Assembly (NCBI GenBank): GCA_003586115.2
Contig: QVOM02000025.1
Location: forward strand, 48,286,444 to 48,350,443
Length of the DNA stretch: 64,000 nt
Direction: 5' to 3'
Source of the DNA: Salvator merianae
Lineage: Eukaryota; Chordata; Lepidosauria; Squamata; Teiidae
Part shown: in pieces, positions 1 to 10,445 of the stretch
Numbering within the stretch: the stretch's first letter is position 1
How the letters are laid out: each line of letters opens with the position of its first letter
Notes under the pieces: generated by a model
Told to the model about the DNA's origin: nothing
What the model saw: only the letters and a program-made list of their open reading frames with translations
The model's database searches: none
Translations under genes and position numbers: made by a program

Positions 1-1202
1 ACTCCCCCCCCCCCTAATGTTGCTGCACCATTCCAGAATAGCTGAAATACAGCACCCAAGCCAGATCTGATATACTTGTAACTGATAGAACTAGTGCACT
101 AGCCTAAACTAACCAAAATTAATCTTGGTCAGAACTCCCTCAGCACAATTCAGGAACAAATCTAGATTTATGTGCAGCCATAATACAACTCTAGCTTTCA
201 AACAAAATAACTCTTCAAGCTTTTCCAGCATTCCTCAGCACATCTTAACCTAAGATATTATCACAAACAAGACAAATGTTGTGCTAGCATGTCTTTGAAC
301 TCCTTCAGAATTCACCTCTGATATTGCTGTACTGTATCTTCAATCATTGGTGAACATTGCTAATGCTGGAAGGAGATGATAGAAGCTGATGTGCAACAAT
401 ATCTTTCCCAAGCTTTCTACCTAGCTTTGTAGAGCAATTTTACAATTACAATATGTATGTGGATAGGACTGGACACATAGGAAGCTGAATTATACTGAAT
501 AAGACCGTATGCCTATGTACCCTACACAAACTGTTAGCATCTTTGCAAAGTTCAACATAAAGCTTCAATCAGTTCTTCCTGAAGATGTGGGGATAAAATA
601 TGATATTTTGGCATGCAAAACAGATATTCTACAACTAACCTTTCAACAATTTTGGTGAAAAGTCTAATTTCAGGGACATTCAATTTCCTAATGCCCCCAG
701 TAGAAAAAATGCAGAGTGGGATGGGATGGCTCTATTACTCTTTCTAACTCTATGCTATTTGTGTATTTTGTTATATGTCATACAATAGTTTTTAATTTAC
801 TAAACCAAGTATCATTGACTGCTCAAGCAAATGAGTATAACCCATAACCCATAAAAAGAGCATTTTCAATGGGGAAAACATTACCAAACCCACAAAATCA
901 AATGCGGAAAAAATAAAAGCTGATAGAGCAAAAATATGGGCTTTCACTTTGGCAATGAATCAAAATACAAATTTAATTCTTGAACATCCCTATTCTACAG
1001 TTCTTGGTTAGACTGGTATTACTTCTGTGACACCTCCATTATTTACTGCTCTGTAATCTCCAACTGGACATTGTCCTCTACTTTTTGATACTCAGAGTCT
1101 CAGTTACCCTGACCTTAACTCTAAGTTCCTTAACTCTGACTCTTGCTACCAATCAGAACTCCCATTACCCTAGCTCTTTTATTCTACATCTAAACCTTCT
1201 AG
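1..1202. other. Anonymous AT-rich DNA
   Basis: No recognisable gene, RNA or transposon. There is a short C-tract near the left edge (about 4-14) and a small tandem of CCATAA units near 841-854. Open frames are short, begin at chance ATGs and lack family motifs. Confidence 0.6.
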
Positions 1203-1542
1203 TAGAGATGTTCCAAACTAGTTTGTTTTATTCACTGTTCACAGCAAACTGCAGTTTTCTCATGGTTCACATACAAACTGAACCATCCTATTATTAAAAA
1301 AAAATAAAAAAAATAAAAAAAATAAAAATCAAATGAATTGAACCAAGGGGGGTTTCTAACAAACCAAGTGAGCCACAAAAAACCTGGGGTGGTTCACAAG
1401 TGGTTCAAATTATTCAAATAGAACATGAACCAAGGGTAGTTTGGGGAAAAAAAAAACAGTTTGAATTGAATATGAACCAAGGGTTCTTTGGTTTGATTCA
1501 AACCAAACCAAACCACTAAATTTTGACTCGTGCACATCTCTA
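1203..1542. mobile_element. Non-autonomous hAT element (TAG-RTGTGCA terminal family)
   Basis: The left end reads TAGAGATGTTCCAAACT and the right end reads TGCACATCTCTA, which are inverted versions of each other. The flanking octamers are CCTTCTAG and TCTTCCAG, matching at 6 of 8 positions, as expected for an old 8-bp hAT target-site duplication. The interior is AT-rich, has repeated GAACCAAGG-like motifs and an A-rich tract near 1297-1328, and carries no transposase, so the element must have been moved in trans. It resembles the diverged copy at 45800-46050 in its interior. Confidence 0.7.
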
Positions 1543-2425
1543 TCTTCCAGCTTTGTTAGCATCTGGTTTAGACAAGTTGCTCCTCTCTCAATGCATCTCA
1601 ATGGCCCAGTCCCTGTATTTTTACATTACAGAAATATTACAATAGAAATGACTTGTGTACATAACTCATAAATATGCAAAATAAACATATATCAAGAGGG
1701 ACCATACTGCCACTACATCACTGCTACTGCCTTCAGTTAGGACCATCTCAAGGAAAAATCTCACTAGAGAGACTTTCCACAACAAAAAAGAGCCTTTGTT
1801 TGGGATGAATCTGCAAATAGCCCAGCCTTGGCTAACCACTGGGGCACTGAGACACACACATGCTGTTCTAGACCTCCTTTTGTGCCAGCCACAGCTAATT
1901 ACCCCCTTTCTGTCCTTACAGGTGATGTTTCAAGGCAGAAAGAGTGCTGCAAAGCAGATCATAGATCTGTTGTTGCTCTTGCAGCTGTGACTTCCTGTGT
2001 GAGCAGCAACAGTTGCAACAGTTTGTGGCAAGTAATGTTTCTTCATGGGCAGATGTGAGATACATCTTCACAAGGCTTTTAATGCAGTGTCGTGTTTCCA
2101 AGTAAGGATACTCATTATTAAATATGTAATTTTGACACTAATTTGCAGATTTCCAAAGATCAAATGAGGCGGCTTATTTCCAGGTGTGAGGTGGAGGCAG
2201 TGCAACAGCTACTGAAAGTGACAATTCATTGCAGGTGTCATTTTTTAGGTAGAGATCACAAAGCCTCCACTGAGGACAGCAGAATCATTACCTCTGAAAA
2301 TCATGCTTCAGACAGTGATTGTGCCCAGTAGTGATGCAGTGCAATCGCCATGAGGTGCCTACTGCCACCACAAATGGAGGTGTGGCAGCAGAGGATACTT
2401 TACTGGCCACCTCCTCATGGAAGTG
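1543..2425. other. Anonymous DNA
   Basis: No conserved coding motif, RNA or recognisable transposon was seen. Overlapping short frames on both strands here look like chance frames. Confidence 0.5.
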
Positions 2426-2661
2426 GAGAAATGAATCTGTGAAAGGGCAGTAAAAAAGAACTTTAATGCTGCAGGACTCCTTAAAACCTATCTGCAATCC
2501 TCCTTAAAATTTATCTGGCTAATATTTCTCACAGGACTAATGATTTCTGATATTGTATTATTTGTATGCATTTGTAATAGCTATGCTCACATTACCTCTG
2601 TCAAAATAAAAGTTTTTAAGTCCATAATGAGAAATGAATCTGTGAAAGGGCAGTAAAAAAG
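2426..2661. repeat. 33-bp direct repeats flanking a 170-bp insert
   Basis: An identical stretch starting GAGAAATGAATCTGTG and ending in six A residues plus G occurs at 2426-2458 and again at 2629-2661. The segment between is AT-rich and has an AATAAA signal at about 2604-2609. Two readings are possible: an insertion with an unusually long target-site duplication, for example retroposition of a small transcript, or a local tandem duplication followed by divergence of everything except these ends. The identity of the two arms in an otherwise aged region suggests the event is fairly recent. Confidence 0.7.
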
Positions 2662-3260
2662 GAGTAAACATTATATTGTGCACAGTTCAGTTCATGATAT
2701 GAAGCAATTGGCAATAGGTACTGCCATTATTATTTTCCATGTTTGTGATGTATGATAACCTCAATATAATAATTCAGCCATCGTCATACTAATGAATGCT
2801 ATTCTATGAAGAAAAAAACGCTGAGATTTATGGGATATAAGGCACTGAAACTAGTTGTTTGCATTGCTTGGAGTCTGAATGGTAAATGCTTTGACATATC
2901 TGTAAACTAGCAATTATGGCATGTACCCAACAATTTGAAATATTTCTGAATTGTGCAGTTCATCTCCAAATTGCACATCTAATAAAGGCATACAGAAACA
3001 TATTATCATTGCTTCTAGTTGTCTTCCATTTCCCACTGGAGATCTTTTGTCAGCTTAACATATTTGTGTTTGTTTTCATCTCTTGCTTTATTTGGATATT
3101 AGTCCTAGCATGGAAATCAGTTTAATCATACCTCTTGTTATCACACAGAGTTCGATACAGTCTAGGAGGACTATATGAGTCATATTGTTGCTTTTTCCCA
3201 GAGTATTTAGTCTCTGAGCCTATCTGCACTTTACAGCCTGGTAGAGCATGGAAATAAAAT
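2662..3260. other. Anonymous AT-rich DNA
   Basis: No gene or recognisable repeat is visible up to the target duplication of the GC-rich hAT element at 3261. Confidence 0.5.
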
Positions 3261-3268
3261 AACTATAC

Positions 3269-3614
3269 CAGTGGTGTAGCTACATGATCCGCCGCCCGGG
3301 GCGGACCAAACGGCGGAAGCCGAGCAGGGCGCCCCGCCCTGCAGGACGCCCCGCCCTGCAGCTGCCTACTCGCCGTGATGATGGCCGCGCGCGCGCACGC
3401 CAGCAGGCACGGCGAACGAGCAGCGGGCAGGGCGAGCGAGGTGAGCGAGCGGCGGGCGGGGCGAGCGAGGTGAGCGAGCGTACCGGTAAGCCGACTAAAG
3501 GCAAACCGGATGCAGGGTGGGCGGGAGGGCCCAAGTCAAAGGCGGGCGCCGCCCCCAACAAGGCGCCACCCAGTGCGCACCGCCACCCGAACCCCCCCCC
3601 TTGCTACGCCAGTG
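3269..3614 (+). mobile_element. GC-rich non-autonomous hAT element, full-length copy 1
   Basis: The ends are CAGTGGTGTAGC and GCTACGCCAGTG, near-perfect inverted repeats, flanked by an exact 8-bp direct repeat AACTATAC at 3261-3268 and 3615-3622. An 8-bp duplication plus a CAG(T)GG terminus is the hAT signature. The body is very GC- and CpG-rich and contains tandem GCGAGCGAGGTGAGCGAG-type repeats. It makes long open frames on both strands, but these reflect composition and not a transposase: 346 bp is far too short. Near-identical sequence occurs at 52984-53336, and a 5' fragment at 38491-38581. Confidence 0.92.
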
Positions 3615-3653
3615 AACTATACCATACCAGGCTGGAAGGGATCAGGTATGCAG

Positions 3654-3834
3654 GGCCCTTTCTGCACTTGGCTTTATTCTGGACTATATCCCAGAATAGG
3701 GACCTGCTATCCACACACTAGTGCTGATTATAGCAGGCCCCAGGTGGGGCCTGCCATAGTTCATAGTAGCATGCCGATGGCAGATCCCTATTCCAAGATA
3801 TAATCTGGAATAAAGATCAAGTGCAGAAAGGGCC
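3654..3834. mobile_element. Palindromic 180-bp MITE, family B, copy 1
   Basis: The termini are GGCCCTTTCTGCACTTG and its complement, followed by a long, almost fully self-complementary body (…TGGACTATATCCCAGAATAG… against …CTATTCCAAGATATAATC…). The flanking trinucleotides are both CAG (3651-3653, 3835-3837). A 3-bp duplication with GG..CC ends fits PIF/Harbinger-type non-autonomous elements; that assignment is inference because no transposase is present. Other copies are at 20619, 46278, 47472 and 62215. Confidence 0.85.
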
Positions 3835-3889
3835 CAGGTGGCCACCAACACTTTCAAAGATTAATAATGACCTGAACTGGACCACCAGC

Positions 3890-4215
3890 ACTTGAAGTGT
3901 GAATAGCAGGTCCAATCACCATGACGATGGCCACAGCAATGTCTGGCTGTTGCTCTGGCATTCAGAAAGTGGCACGATTGTGCATCTGCATCTGCAACCA
4001 CAACCATGCCACTGCACCCATTCACAGAGCTTGCACCAAGAAGAGAGTGTGGACACTGCTGACTGGGAGCCATCCAGCTGGTCCTGGTCAAGCTGTGGAC
4101 ATTGTTTTAGTTATCCACAACTAGTAGCATCTGGGAACAGCTGGAGGCATTCCTAGATGAAGTGGCAGAGTGTGAATGTGCTTGTCCAGTGAGTATCTGG
4201 GAGCTCAGCAGAAGG
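3890..4215. mobile_element. Diverged family-A MITE fragment
   Basis: The stretch from about 4070 to 4150, which reads as GGTCCTGGTCAAGCTGTGGA and onward to CCACAACTAGTAGCATCTGGG, matches the centre-right part of the family-A MITEs at 35209, 51064 and 61785 (the block with TGGTCAAGTTGTGGAGC and CTAGTCATTATTGGGAGC). The left part has the ACCATGACGATGGCCA block also found in those copies. The ends are too worn to fix. Confidence 0.45.
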
Positions 4216-4764
4216 TAATTGCACATAGGACCCTACTCCCATCTGAAAAAACCATTCAGTTCTTAAAAGTGGCATTTTCTCCCCTTGAAAACATCAACTC
4301 TAACAGAAAGAGTTGAAAGAGAATTGGAAAATCATCAATTTATATAAAATGGAAAAAAAACAATGGCCACTGCAGCTTTGATATAGTAAACTTTGGAATG
4401 CTTACTAAGTTGCGACATTTTTTTTTGGTCAAAAAGTGTCCCTTGATCCTTGGGGGAGGGGGGAATCCATCCATAAGTAGAGAGCTGAAACATTAAGAAA
4501 CAATTATTAATATTTGGAGAAAAGAAACCATAATAATGTTTTCAAATACTGATTGACATGTTTTTCAACATCGCTGTATGAAATTTTGTTTTACTTACCT
4601 ACAAAAAGCCAAGAGTATGAGTCAGGCTACCCCTGAAGATGGCTCAGAGCTGCAATTACTGCAGAATGCACAGCAAGACTGCTGATAGGTACTTCAGGTT
4701 GTACACATATACCGGTCCCAAATAATTTGCATTGGTTGCCAGTTTTCTATTGAGTTAGCCCTCA
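4216..4764. other. Anonymous DNA
   Basis: I recognise nothing in this stretch, which runs up to the 3' end of the antisense BovB element. Confidence 0.45.
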
Positions 4765-5068
4765 ACTGAAGTTGCTAACCCTGAACTGTTTTCCACTCAT
4801 TGAGCCATTTCTGATTCTTTGTGATCCTATACCAGGCCTGTCTGTCCTCTGCTGTGTCCCAAAGTTTGTCCAAGCTCATGTTTGCTGTTTCCATGCTACT
4901 ATCTATCCATCTCATCCTCTGCTGTCTCCTTCTCCTTTTGCCTTTAATCATTCCCAGAATCAGGATCGTTTTCAATGAGATTTGTTTTATGATTTTGTGG
5001 CCTAAGTATCTGACCTTCAACATCAATATTTGTTCTCTCAATTTACAGCCAGGGTTGATTTTCTTTAT

Positions 5069-5095
5069 CATAGAATCATAGAATCATAGAGTTGG
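5069..5095 (-). repeat. CR1 3'-terminal octamer repeats
   Basis: About three tandem units of the 8-mer ATTCTATG (minus strand) close the CR1 element. In CR1 this tail replaces poly(A) and is thought to be recognised by the element's own RT at priming. Confidence 0.9.
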
Positions 5096-5146
5096 AAGGG
5101 AACTCCAGGGTCATCGAGCCCAACCCCCTGCTCAATGCAGGATTCA

Positions 5147-6614
5147 CTAAAGCATCCCAGACAGATATCCGTCCAGCCTCTCTTTGAAGACCTCCAGCGA
5201 AGGAGAGCCTACCACCTCCTGTGGTAACCTGTTCCAATGACTGATTGCCCTTACGGTCAGAAAGTTTTTCCTAATATCTAGCCTGTATCTACTCCCTTGA
5301 AGTTGCATCCCATTCTTTCTAGTCCTTTCTTCTTGCACAATTGAGAATAGGGCCAATCCTTCTGCACTGTGACAGCCCTTCAGATACTTGAAAACAGTTA
5401 TCATGTTTCCTCTCAGTCTTCTCTTCTGCAGACTAAACATTCCTAGGACCTTTAATTGTTCCTCGCAGGACATGGTTTGCAGACCACTCACCATTTTGGT
5501 CGCCCTTCTCTGAACTTGTTCCAGTTTGTCAATGTCTTTTTTAAATTGGGGTGCCCAGAACTGGACACAATACTCCAGATGAGGTCTGAACAAGGAAGAG
5601 TAAAGAGGGATAATTACTTCTCGTGATCTAGACTCTATGCTCCTCTTGATACAGCCCAGGATGGTGTTTGCCTTTTTTGCAGCTGCAAAAATGTTGTCAC
5701 ACTGTTGACTCATGTTTAATCTGTGGTCTACTAGTACACCCAGATCCTTTTCACATGTGCTGCTGCTCAGCGAGATTCCTCCCATTCTGTATTGGATATT
5801 GTCATTTTTCTTACCCAGATGTAAAACTTTGCATTTCTCCCTGTTAAATATCATTCTGTTAGTTTCAGCCCACTGTTCAAGCTTGTTCCAAATCATTTTG
5901 AATCCTCTCCTTCTCCTCCCTAGTGTTAGCAACCCCTCCTAGCTTTGTGTCATCTGCAAATTTGATCAGCGTCCCCTCGACTCCTTCATCCAGATCATTT
6001 ATAAAAATGTTGAACAGCACTGGGCCCAAGACAGAGTCTTGTGGTACCCCGCTCGAGACGGTCGTCCAATCAGATGTGAAGCCATTTATGACCATTCTTT
6101 GAGTACGATCACTAAGCCAGTTATGAATCCAAGTAACAGTTGTCCTGTCAATCCCAATTCATCTGGGCCTGGAGACTTGAATTCATTTAAGTTAGCTAAA
6201 TGCTCCCTCACCTTCTCCTTGTCCATACAGAGCCTTGATTCTCTTATTCCCTCAACAGCACCATGAAGGCCAACTGATTTTTAATTTCCTTTCTGAGAGA
6301 AAACAGATGCAAAATAGGAGTTCAGAAATTCTGCCTTCTCAATGTTGCTTTTGACCAAATCACCCTTCTCATCCTGTAAAGGTCCTATAACCTGACTTTT
6401 CTTTTGCTTCTGACATACCCCCCCAAAACCTTTTTTTATTTTTATTTTTTGCCTCTCTTGCAATCCTCAATTCATTTTTAGCTTTAGCCTTTCTGACACT
6501 TATCCTGCAGTTCCTGCAGATTGCATTATATTCTGCTTTTGATATGTCCCCCTCTTTCCATTTTTTAAACATTTCTTTTTTTCTTTTTAGCAAGTTATTA
6601 AGTTCAGGGTTCAT
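5147..6614 (-). pseudogene. CR1 ORF2 reverse transcriptase region, broken
   Basis: This is the remnant of the polymerase that copies CR1 RNA at the nicked target. On the minus strand a linker (about 6614-6369) and the RT N-terminus (QDEKGDLVKSNIEKAEFL, about 6390-6300) are followed by the SPGPDE motif near 6165. The sequence then jumps directly to the palm region, so RT motifs between SPGPD and GIDRTTVTW are deleted. The palm keeps [10 protein letters not shown] (usually GVPQGS) and the catalytic FADD box (about 5960-5949). The thumb and C-terminus, with WAETNRMIFNREKC and HLEYCVQFWAP, run on to the stop at about 5147. Several frameshifts break the frame. Confidence 0.93.
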
Positions 6615-6751
6615 CCACCCTGGTCTCTTTAGATGCTTGCCATTCTTTCTTCTTTTAGGAATCTCTAGAATCTTCTTTTAGGAACCTCTAGAATCTCCTT
6701 TCTCAAAATTTCCCATCCTTCCTGGACATTTCTGTTGTTTAAGACATCCAG

Positions 6752-7755
6752 CTAATGGATCCTTCCTACCCTCCGTCTGAGTCCATCAAAATCTGCTCCT
6801 CTGAAATCTAACCTTGAAGTCTGAGTCCTCTCAGATCTTCCTCCTTTTGTTAACCAAAATTCAATGATAGCATGGTCACTGCCTCCCATGGTCCCAGTCA
6901 CCCTTACTTCCTCAACCATTTCCTCCCTGTTGGTAGGAATTAGGTCCAAGATAGCAGATCCCCTTGTTTTTTCCTCCATCTTTTGGGAAATGAAGTTATC
7001 TGCAAGAGAGGGTAAGAACTTATTGGACCCGTGACTTTTGACTGAGAGAGATTCCCAACAAATGTCTGGATAGTTAAAATATCCCATAATCACTAGGTCG
7101 TGTTTCCCTGAGAGCCTGGCCATTTGATGTATCAAGAGTTCATCCATATCTTCTGTTTGTCCAGGGGGTCTATAATAAACTCCTACAACAGTTTCCTTTG
7201 TGTTGCTCTCTCCTTGTATTTTCACCCAAACGGTTTCTACAGGTCTTCCATTATCTGAAAGATGAATCTCTGTGATGGTATATACTTTCTGTACATACAG
7301 TGCAACACCTCCTCCCCTTTTATTAAGCCTGTTTTTTAAAAAAATAAGTTGTAGCCTTCGAGCTCCGTGTTCCAATCATGTGCATCATCCCACCAAGTTT
7401 CAATTATGCCTATGACTTCATATTTATTTTCCTGTGCTAGGATTTCCAGTTCTCCTTGTTTGTTTCCCATGCTTTGCGCATTGGTATAGAAACATTTTAG
7501 TTTGTGACAAATGTCTCTTACAGGCTTGACTCCTCTAGTTTCCTTCAAAACTGTTTGTCTTTGTTCCTTTCTTTCATTTCTGGTAGCAAGATCCTCATCT
7601 GTATTCGTTAGCTGCTTATCTTTCTCTGGACATTTACTTCCCTTCCCCTTTCGCCCTAGCTTAAAGCTCTCCTGATGAGTGCAGCCAGTCTTCTGCCAAA
7701 TATGTGCTTTCCTGTGTTTGTAAGATGGACCCATCTCTTGCAAGGAGTCCATCAT
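6752..7755 (-). pseudogene. CR1 ORF2 endonuclease domain, broken
   Basis: This is the apurinic-like endonuclease domain that nicks target DNA for CR1. Visible motifs in order are TNAQSM, IIETWW, GGGVALYV, VYYRPPG, the GYFNYPDICW block and GSDHAIIEF. The GDFN aspartate, needed for metal-dependent catalysis in this fold, has become tyrosine (GYFN). A frameshift near 7340-7375 splits the domain into two frames. ORF2 probably began near 7755, just downstream of the ORF1 remnant. Confidence 0.93.
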
Positions 7756-7759
7756 ATAA

Positions 7760-8230
7760 GTAGTTTAGTCCATAGTCTAGAAATTCAAATCCTTGCTGGT
7801 AGCACCATCGACGTAGCCAGTTGTTTACCTGTAGAATCTTGCTCCATCTTCTTGTTCCACGGCCATTCACTGGGAGGACAGGAGAGAATACAACTTGTGC
7901 TCTCAGTTCCTTCACTTCCTACCCAGGTCTTCAAAGTCTCTGCAGATAGCTTCAAAGTTCCTTCCTGCGGTTTCATTTGTTCCTACATGTATTAGTAGGA
8001 ATGGGAAATAGTCTGTAGGACTGAAGAGTCTTGGCAGCCTCTTGGTTACATCTTTGATTCGTGCACCCGGAAGGCAACACACTTCTCATGAGGTCATGTC
8101 AGGTCTGCACACAGCTGCCTCTGTTCCCCTCAATAAGGAATCCCCCACAACCACCACTCTCCTATTCTTCTTCACAGCATCTCTTCTTTTTTTTGGTTCA
8201 AGAGGTTTCGTATTGCACACCAAATCGTTC
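7760..8230 (-). pseudogene. CR1 ORF1 SGNH-esterase remnant
   Basis: CR1 ORF1 proteins carry an SGNH-hydrolase (esterase) domain. The nucleophile motif VVVVGDSLLRGTE is present on the minus strand at about 8157-8119. After frameshifts the C-terminal block NNWLRRWCYQQGFEFLDYG follows at about 7845-7790. The final catalytic Asp-x-x-His element looks damaged: RDGSILQ stands where a DG-x-HL pattern is usual. The N-terminus of ORF1 is lost at the 5' truncation. Confidence 0.85.
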
Positions 8231-8648
8231 TGAACTTCCTGATTATTCTCCTCCGTGAATAATAGTATTGATTGGTTTGGTCTCCTTGCAGTCCAAGGGA
8301 TTTTCAAAAGTCCTCTCCAGCACCATAATTTGAAATCATCATTTGTTTGGTGGTCAGCCTTCCATATGATTCAACTCCCACAGTGATACATTACTACTGG
8401 GAAAATCATTGTTTTTATTATGTGGACCTTTATTAACATAGTGATGTCTCTGCTTTTTAATATGCTGTCCAGATTTGCTATAGATGTCCTCCCAAGGAAC
8501 AACTGTATTTTAATTTTAACAGTGAAAGTTACTGTCTGCAGTGATCTTTGAGCCCAACAGAATAAAATATGAGACTGCAGGGTAGTGGCAGGGTCAGATA
8601 CTATGATTATCGGATTCTTTTTGTTGTTGCTGCTGCTGTTGTTTCAAT

Positions 8649-9228
8649 GGAGCTGTTCACACTTACCTTAGCAAAACATTCTAATTAGCAGACTTCAGGT
8701 TGGTGAGGCTGGAGTCTGCGGAGTGCTATACACACTTACCAGCCAGGGAAACAACTCCAAGGTGATCAGCAGAGGAAACGGTGCAGATGGGAATCCGCTA
8801 GACAGGAAATGAGGTCATGAATCATAGCGGAACGGATGCGAAGATAGGTCTAGTAATCCGAATCATAGAGTACTGCTTTGAAGCTAGAGGGGCTCCTTTC
8901 AGGGCTGTGTTTGAAATGGCAGCCAGGCTGTGAAGCACAAAGGGCAAACCGGGTTGCGAAGCAGCAGACTGCACCTGCGTGGCCGCACCAGCCCCTCCCC
9001 GCCACCATTTTGAGCCAGGAAGCAGTGTGAAAGCAACTTCCCCGGTCTGTGTTTGATCTCGCAGGTCGGAATCGAGACAGACAATTGCTTGTCTAGCCTT
9101 CCCCAGCTTCAGGTAAGTATCAGGCGAGGCTCAGTTAGTTTCGGGAGAGGCGCGTGCCCGCGGTAGTGTGAAACCTCCGTTCCAGTGAGCAGCCAAGAAC
9201 GGTCTACCACAGTAGTACGAAAAGGGCC
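8649..9228. mobile_element. 580-bp non-autonomous DNA element inside BovB
   Basis: This block interrupts BovB. The LINE reads up to CAAT at 8645-8648 and resumes with AGTGTTGAG at 9229, where related BovB sequence reads AATGTTGAG. The flanking trinucleotides are therefore AAT and AGT, a 3-bp duplication with one later change. The ends, GGAGCTGTTCACACT and …GTACGAAAAGGGCC, are partly inverted repeats (GG..CT.TTC..ACT) and recall the GGCCC(T)TT ends of the smaller MITEs. The interior has moderate GC and no coding motif. PIF/Harbinger-like origin is inference. Confidence 0.6.
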
Positions 9229-9555
9229 AGTGTTGAGCTTCAAATAAGCTTTTGCACTTGGGCTTCAAGTCAGTTTTCACCCTCACCAAGAGGTTCCTTA
9301 AGTCTTCTTCACTTTCTGCCATCAGAGTGGTAATCTCTAGTTCCTGTGTCTCATCAAAAGCCAGCTTGAACTTCTGGTAGTTCTCAGTTCACATATTGCT
9401 GAAACCTAGGCTATAGAATCTTAAACATAATCTTGATAGTATGTGAAATGAGCACAATTGTTCAGTAGTTTGAACATTTGGGGGGATTGCACTTCTTTGA
9501 GACTGGAACACAAACTTAGTTTTTCAATCCATTGACCACTGTTGAGTTTTCAAAA

Positions 9556-9665
9556 TTTAATTAATTAATTAATTAATTAATTCGTTCATCTCATTTAGCA
9601 ATATACCAGCTTTCCAGTTCAAAATAATTCTCAAGCTGGTTTACGACCAGGAAATGCCTTACAGT
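9556..9665 (-). repeat. (TTAA)n tract and antisense LINE tail
   Basis: A run of TTAA units (about 9557-9582) is followed by a block with ATATACCAGC…TCTCAAGCTGGTTTAC. This resembles the widespread antisense LINE tail found elsewhere here (23515, 37500, 59725), which reads roughly TATACCGCCC…AAGGTCTCAGG.GGGTTAC. Confidence 0.5.
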
Positions 9666-10190
9666 TAGATTATGGATTATATTTAAGGTATCAATAAAGA
9701 TAAAGCACAAGAAAAATGTTTAAGTAAATATGGAGGGAGCTTAAACAACTGTTTCTTTTCTGCAAACCATATGTCAGAAGCCCAAAAATAAGCAGCAGCA
9801 GCAGTAGCAGCATGGGGAAAACAGAATCCAAATGGAGCATCAATAGAAGGGCCAGGAGTGAAAGAGTAAACTGGTAGTCGATCTCTGATAAATCTGGCAG
9901 GATTGCTCCCTGAGTGCCTAAGGTGCTTCAGTCTCCAAAGGGTGACAGATTTATTGATTTATTGATTGATTTTTGTCCCTGACTAGCCAGGAGCTAATGT
10001 TCTGCCAGATTTTTCAGGACAAAGCTTTTCTCCTTCAGAGTAAGAACAGGATCTAGATGGAGCAACAACAGAAGAAGACAGAGTGTAAAAGCAGGCTGGT
10101 AGTTTCTCTTTGGCAAACTTGGCAGAATCCTTCCCTGTGTGCTGACATATTGAGTGTAGCACTATAATAGCATCATTTTTTAGGATTGTA
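9666..10190. other. Anonymous DNA
   Basis: No gene. A short CAG-type triplet run is present at about 9792-9812, and two similar stretches (about 9830-9930 and 10045-10140) share a GAAAGAGTAAACTGGTAG / GTGTAAAAGCAGGCTGGTAG pattern, suggesting an old internal duplication. Confidence 0.4.
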
Positions 10191-10445
10191 AATAACCTTG
10201 ACCTGCAAAGCTCTAAATAACAGGGGCCCAAAGTACCTAAAGGAGCATCTCCTCTAATATAAATCTATTCTTCAGTTAAGATTTGGAGAAGAGGCCATCT
10301 TTGTATTGCCACTTCATTCAGCAGTGAAAGCACAAGGGCATGTGAGAAGGCCTTCCCCTTGTTCACACCCAAGCTGTGGAATGAAGTCTGTCTGAAGTGT
10401 GTCTTGCCCTATCATTGCTCACATTGAGATACATGTGTTAGATGA
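10191..10445 (+). mobile_element. L2-clade LINE C-terminal fragment
   Basis: Conceptual translation in shifted frames gives AL.NRGPKYLKEHLL… and later …VRRPSPCSHPSCGMKSV. This follows the L2-type ending in which a GP.YL..RL block is followed by a RAFSVVAP.LWN.LP block. Only the last hundred or so residues are represented and several frameshifts are present. Confidence 0.5.

Larger units (their letters stand above)
5069..8265 (-). mobile_element. CR1 LINE, antisense, nested in BovB
   Basis: The 3' end on the minus strand is the CR1 hallmark: a 3' untranslated end closing in repeats of ATTCTATG (seen on the plus strand as CATAGAATCATAGAATCATAG at 5069-5089). Moving upstream there are RT, endonuclease and ORF1 esterase remnants in the expected order. 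Full-length CR1 is roughly 4.5 kb; this copy is about 3.2 kb, with a 5' truncation inside ORF1 and an internal RT deletion. The BovB sequence reads continuously across the insertion (left GATTTTCTTTAT, right ATTGATTGGTTTGG), so the junctions are known to within a few bases, and CR1 is younger than the BovB copy. No long target duplication is apparent, as is common for CR1. Confidence 0.96.
4765..9555 (-). mobile_element. BovB/RTE LINE, antisense, 5'-truncated and interrupted
   Basis: Three pieces line up, in order, with the C-terminal part of an RTE-clade BovB polymerase. On the minus strand, 9555 to 9232 encodes a block with TLMAESEEDLRNLL, the segment just after the RT active site. About 8648 to 8266 continues the thumb and nuclease-distal region. 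5068 to 4765 encodes the typical BovB end GKRRRRQQRMRWIDSS…MSLDKLWDTAEDRQAW. The pieces are separated by a CR1 (5069-8265) and a DNA element (8649-9228). A further internal deletion near 9334 removes the RT fingers and palm, including the YADD box, so the element is dead. BovB is abundant in squamates, which is the main taxonomic hint in this window. Confidence 0.9.

Noticed and set aside
3284..3721. 145-codon plus-strand frame and a 93-codon minus frame over GC-rich DNA
   Set aside because: They lie within a 346-bp hAT element with a perfect 8-bp duplication and run past its end into unrelated DNA. Length comes from the scarcity of AT-rich stop codons.
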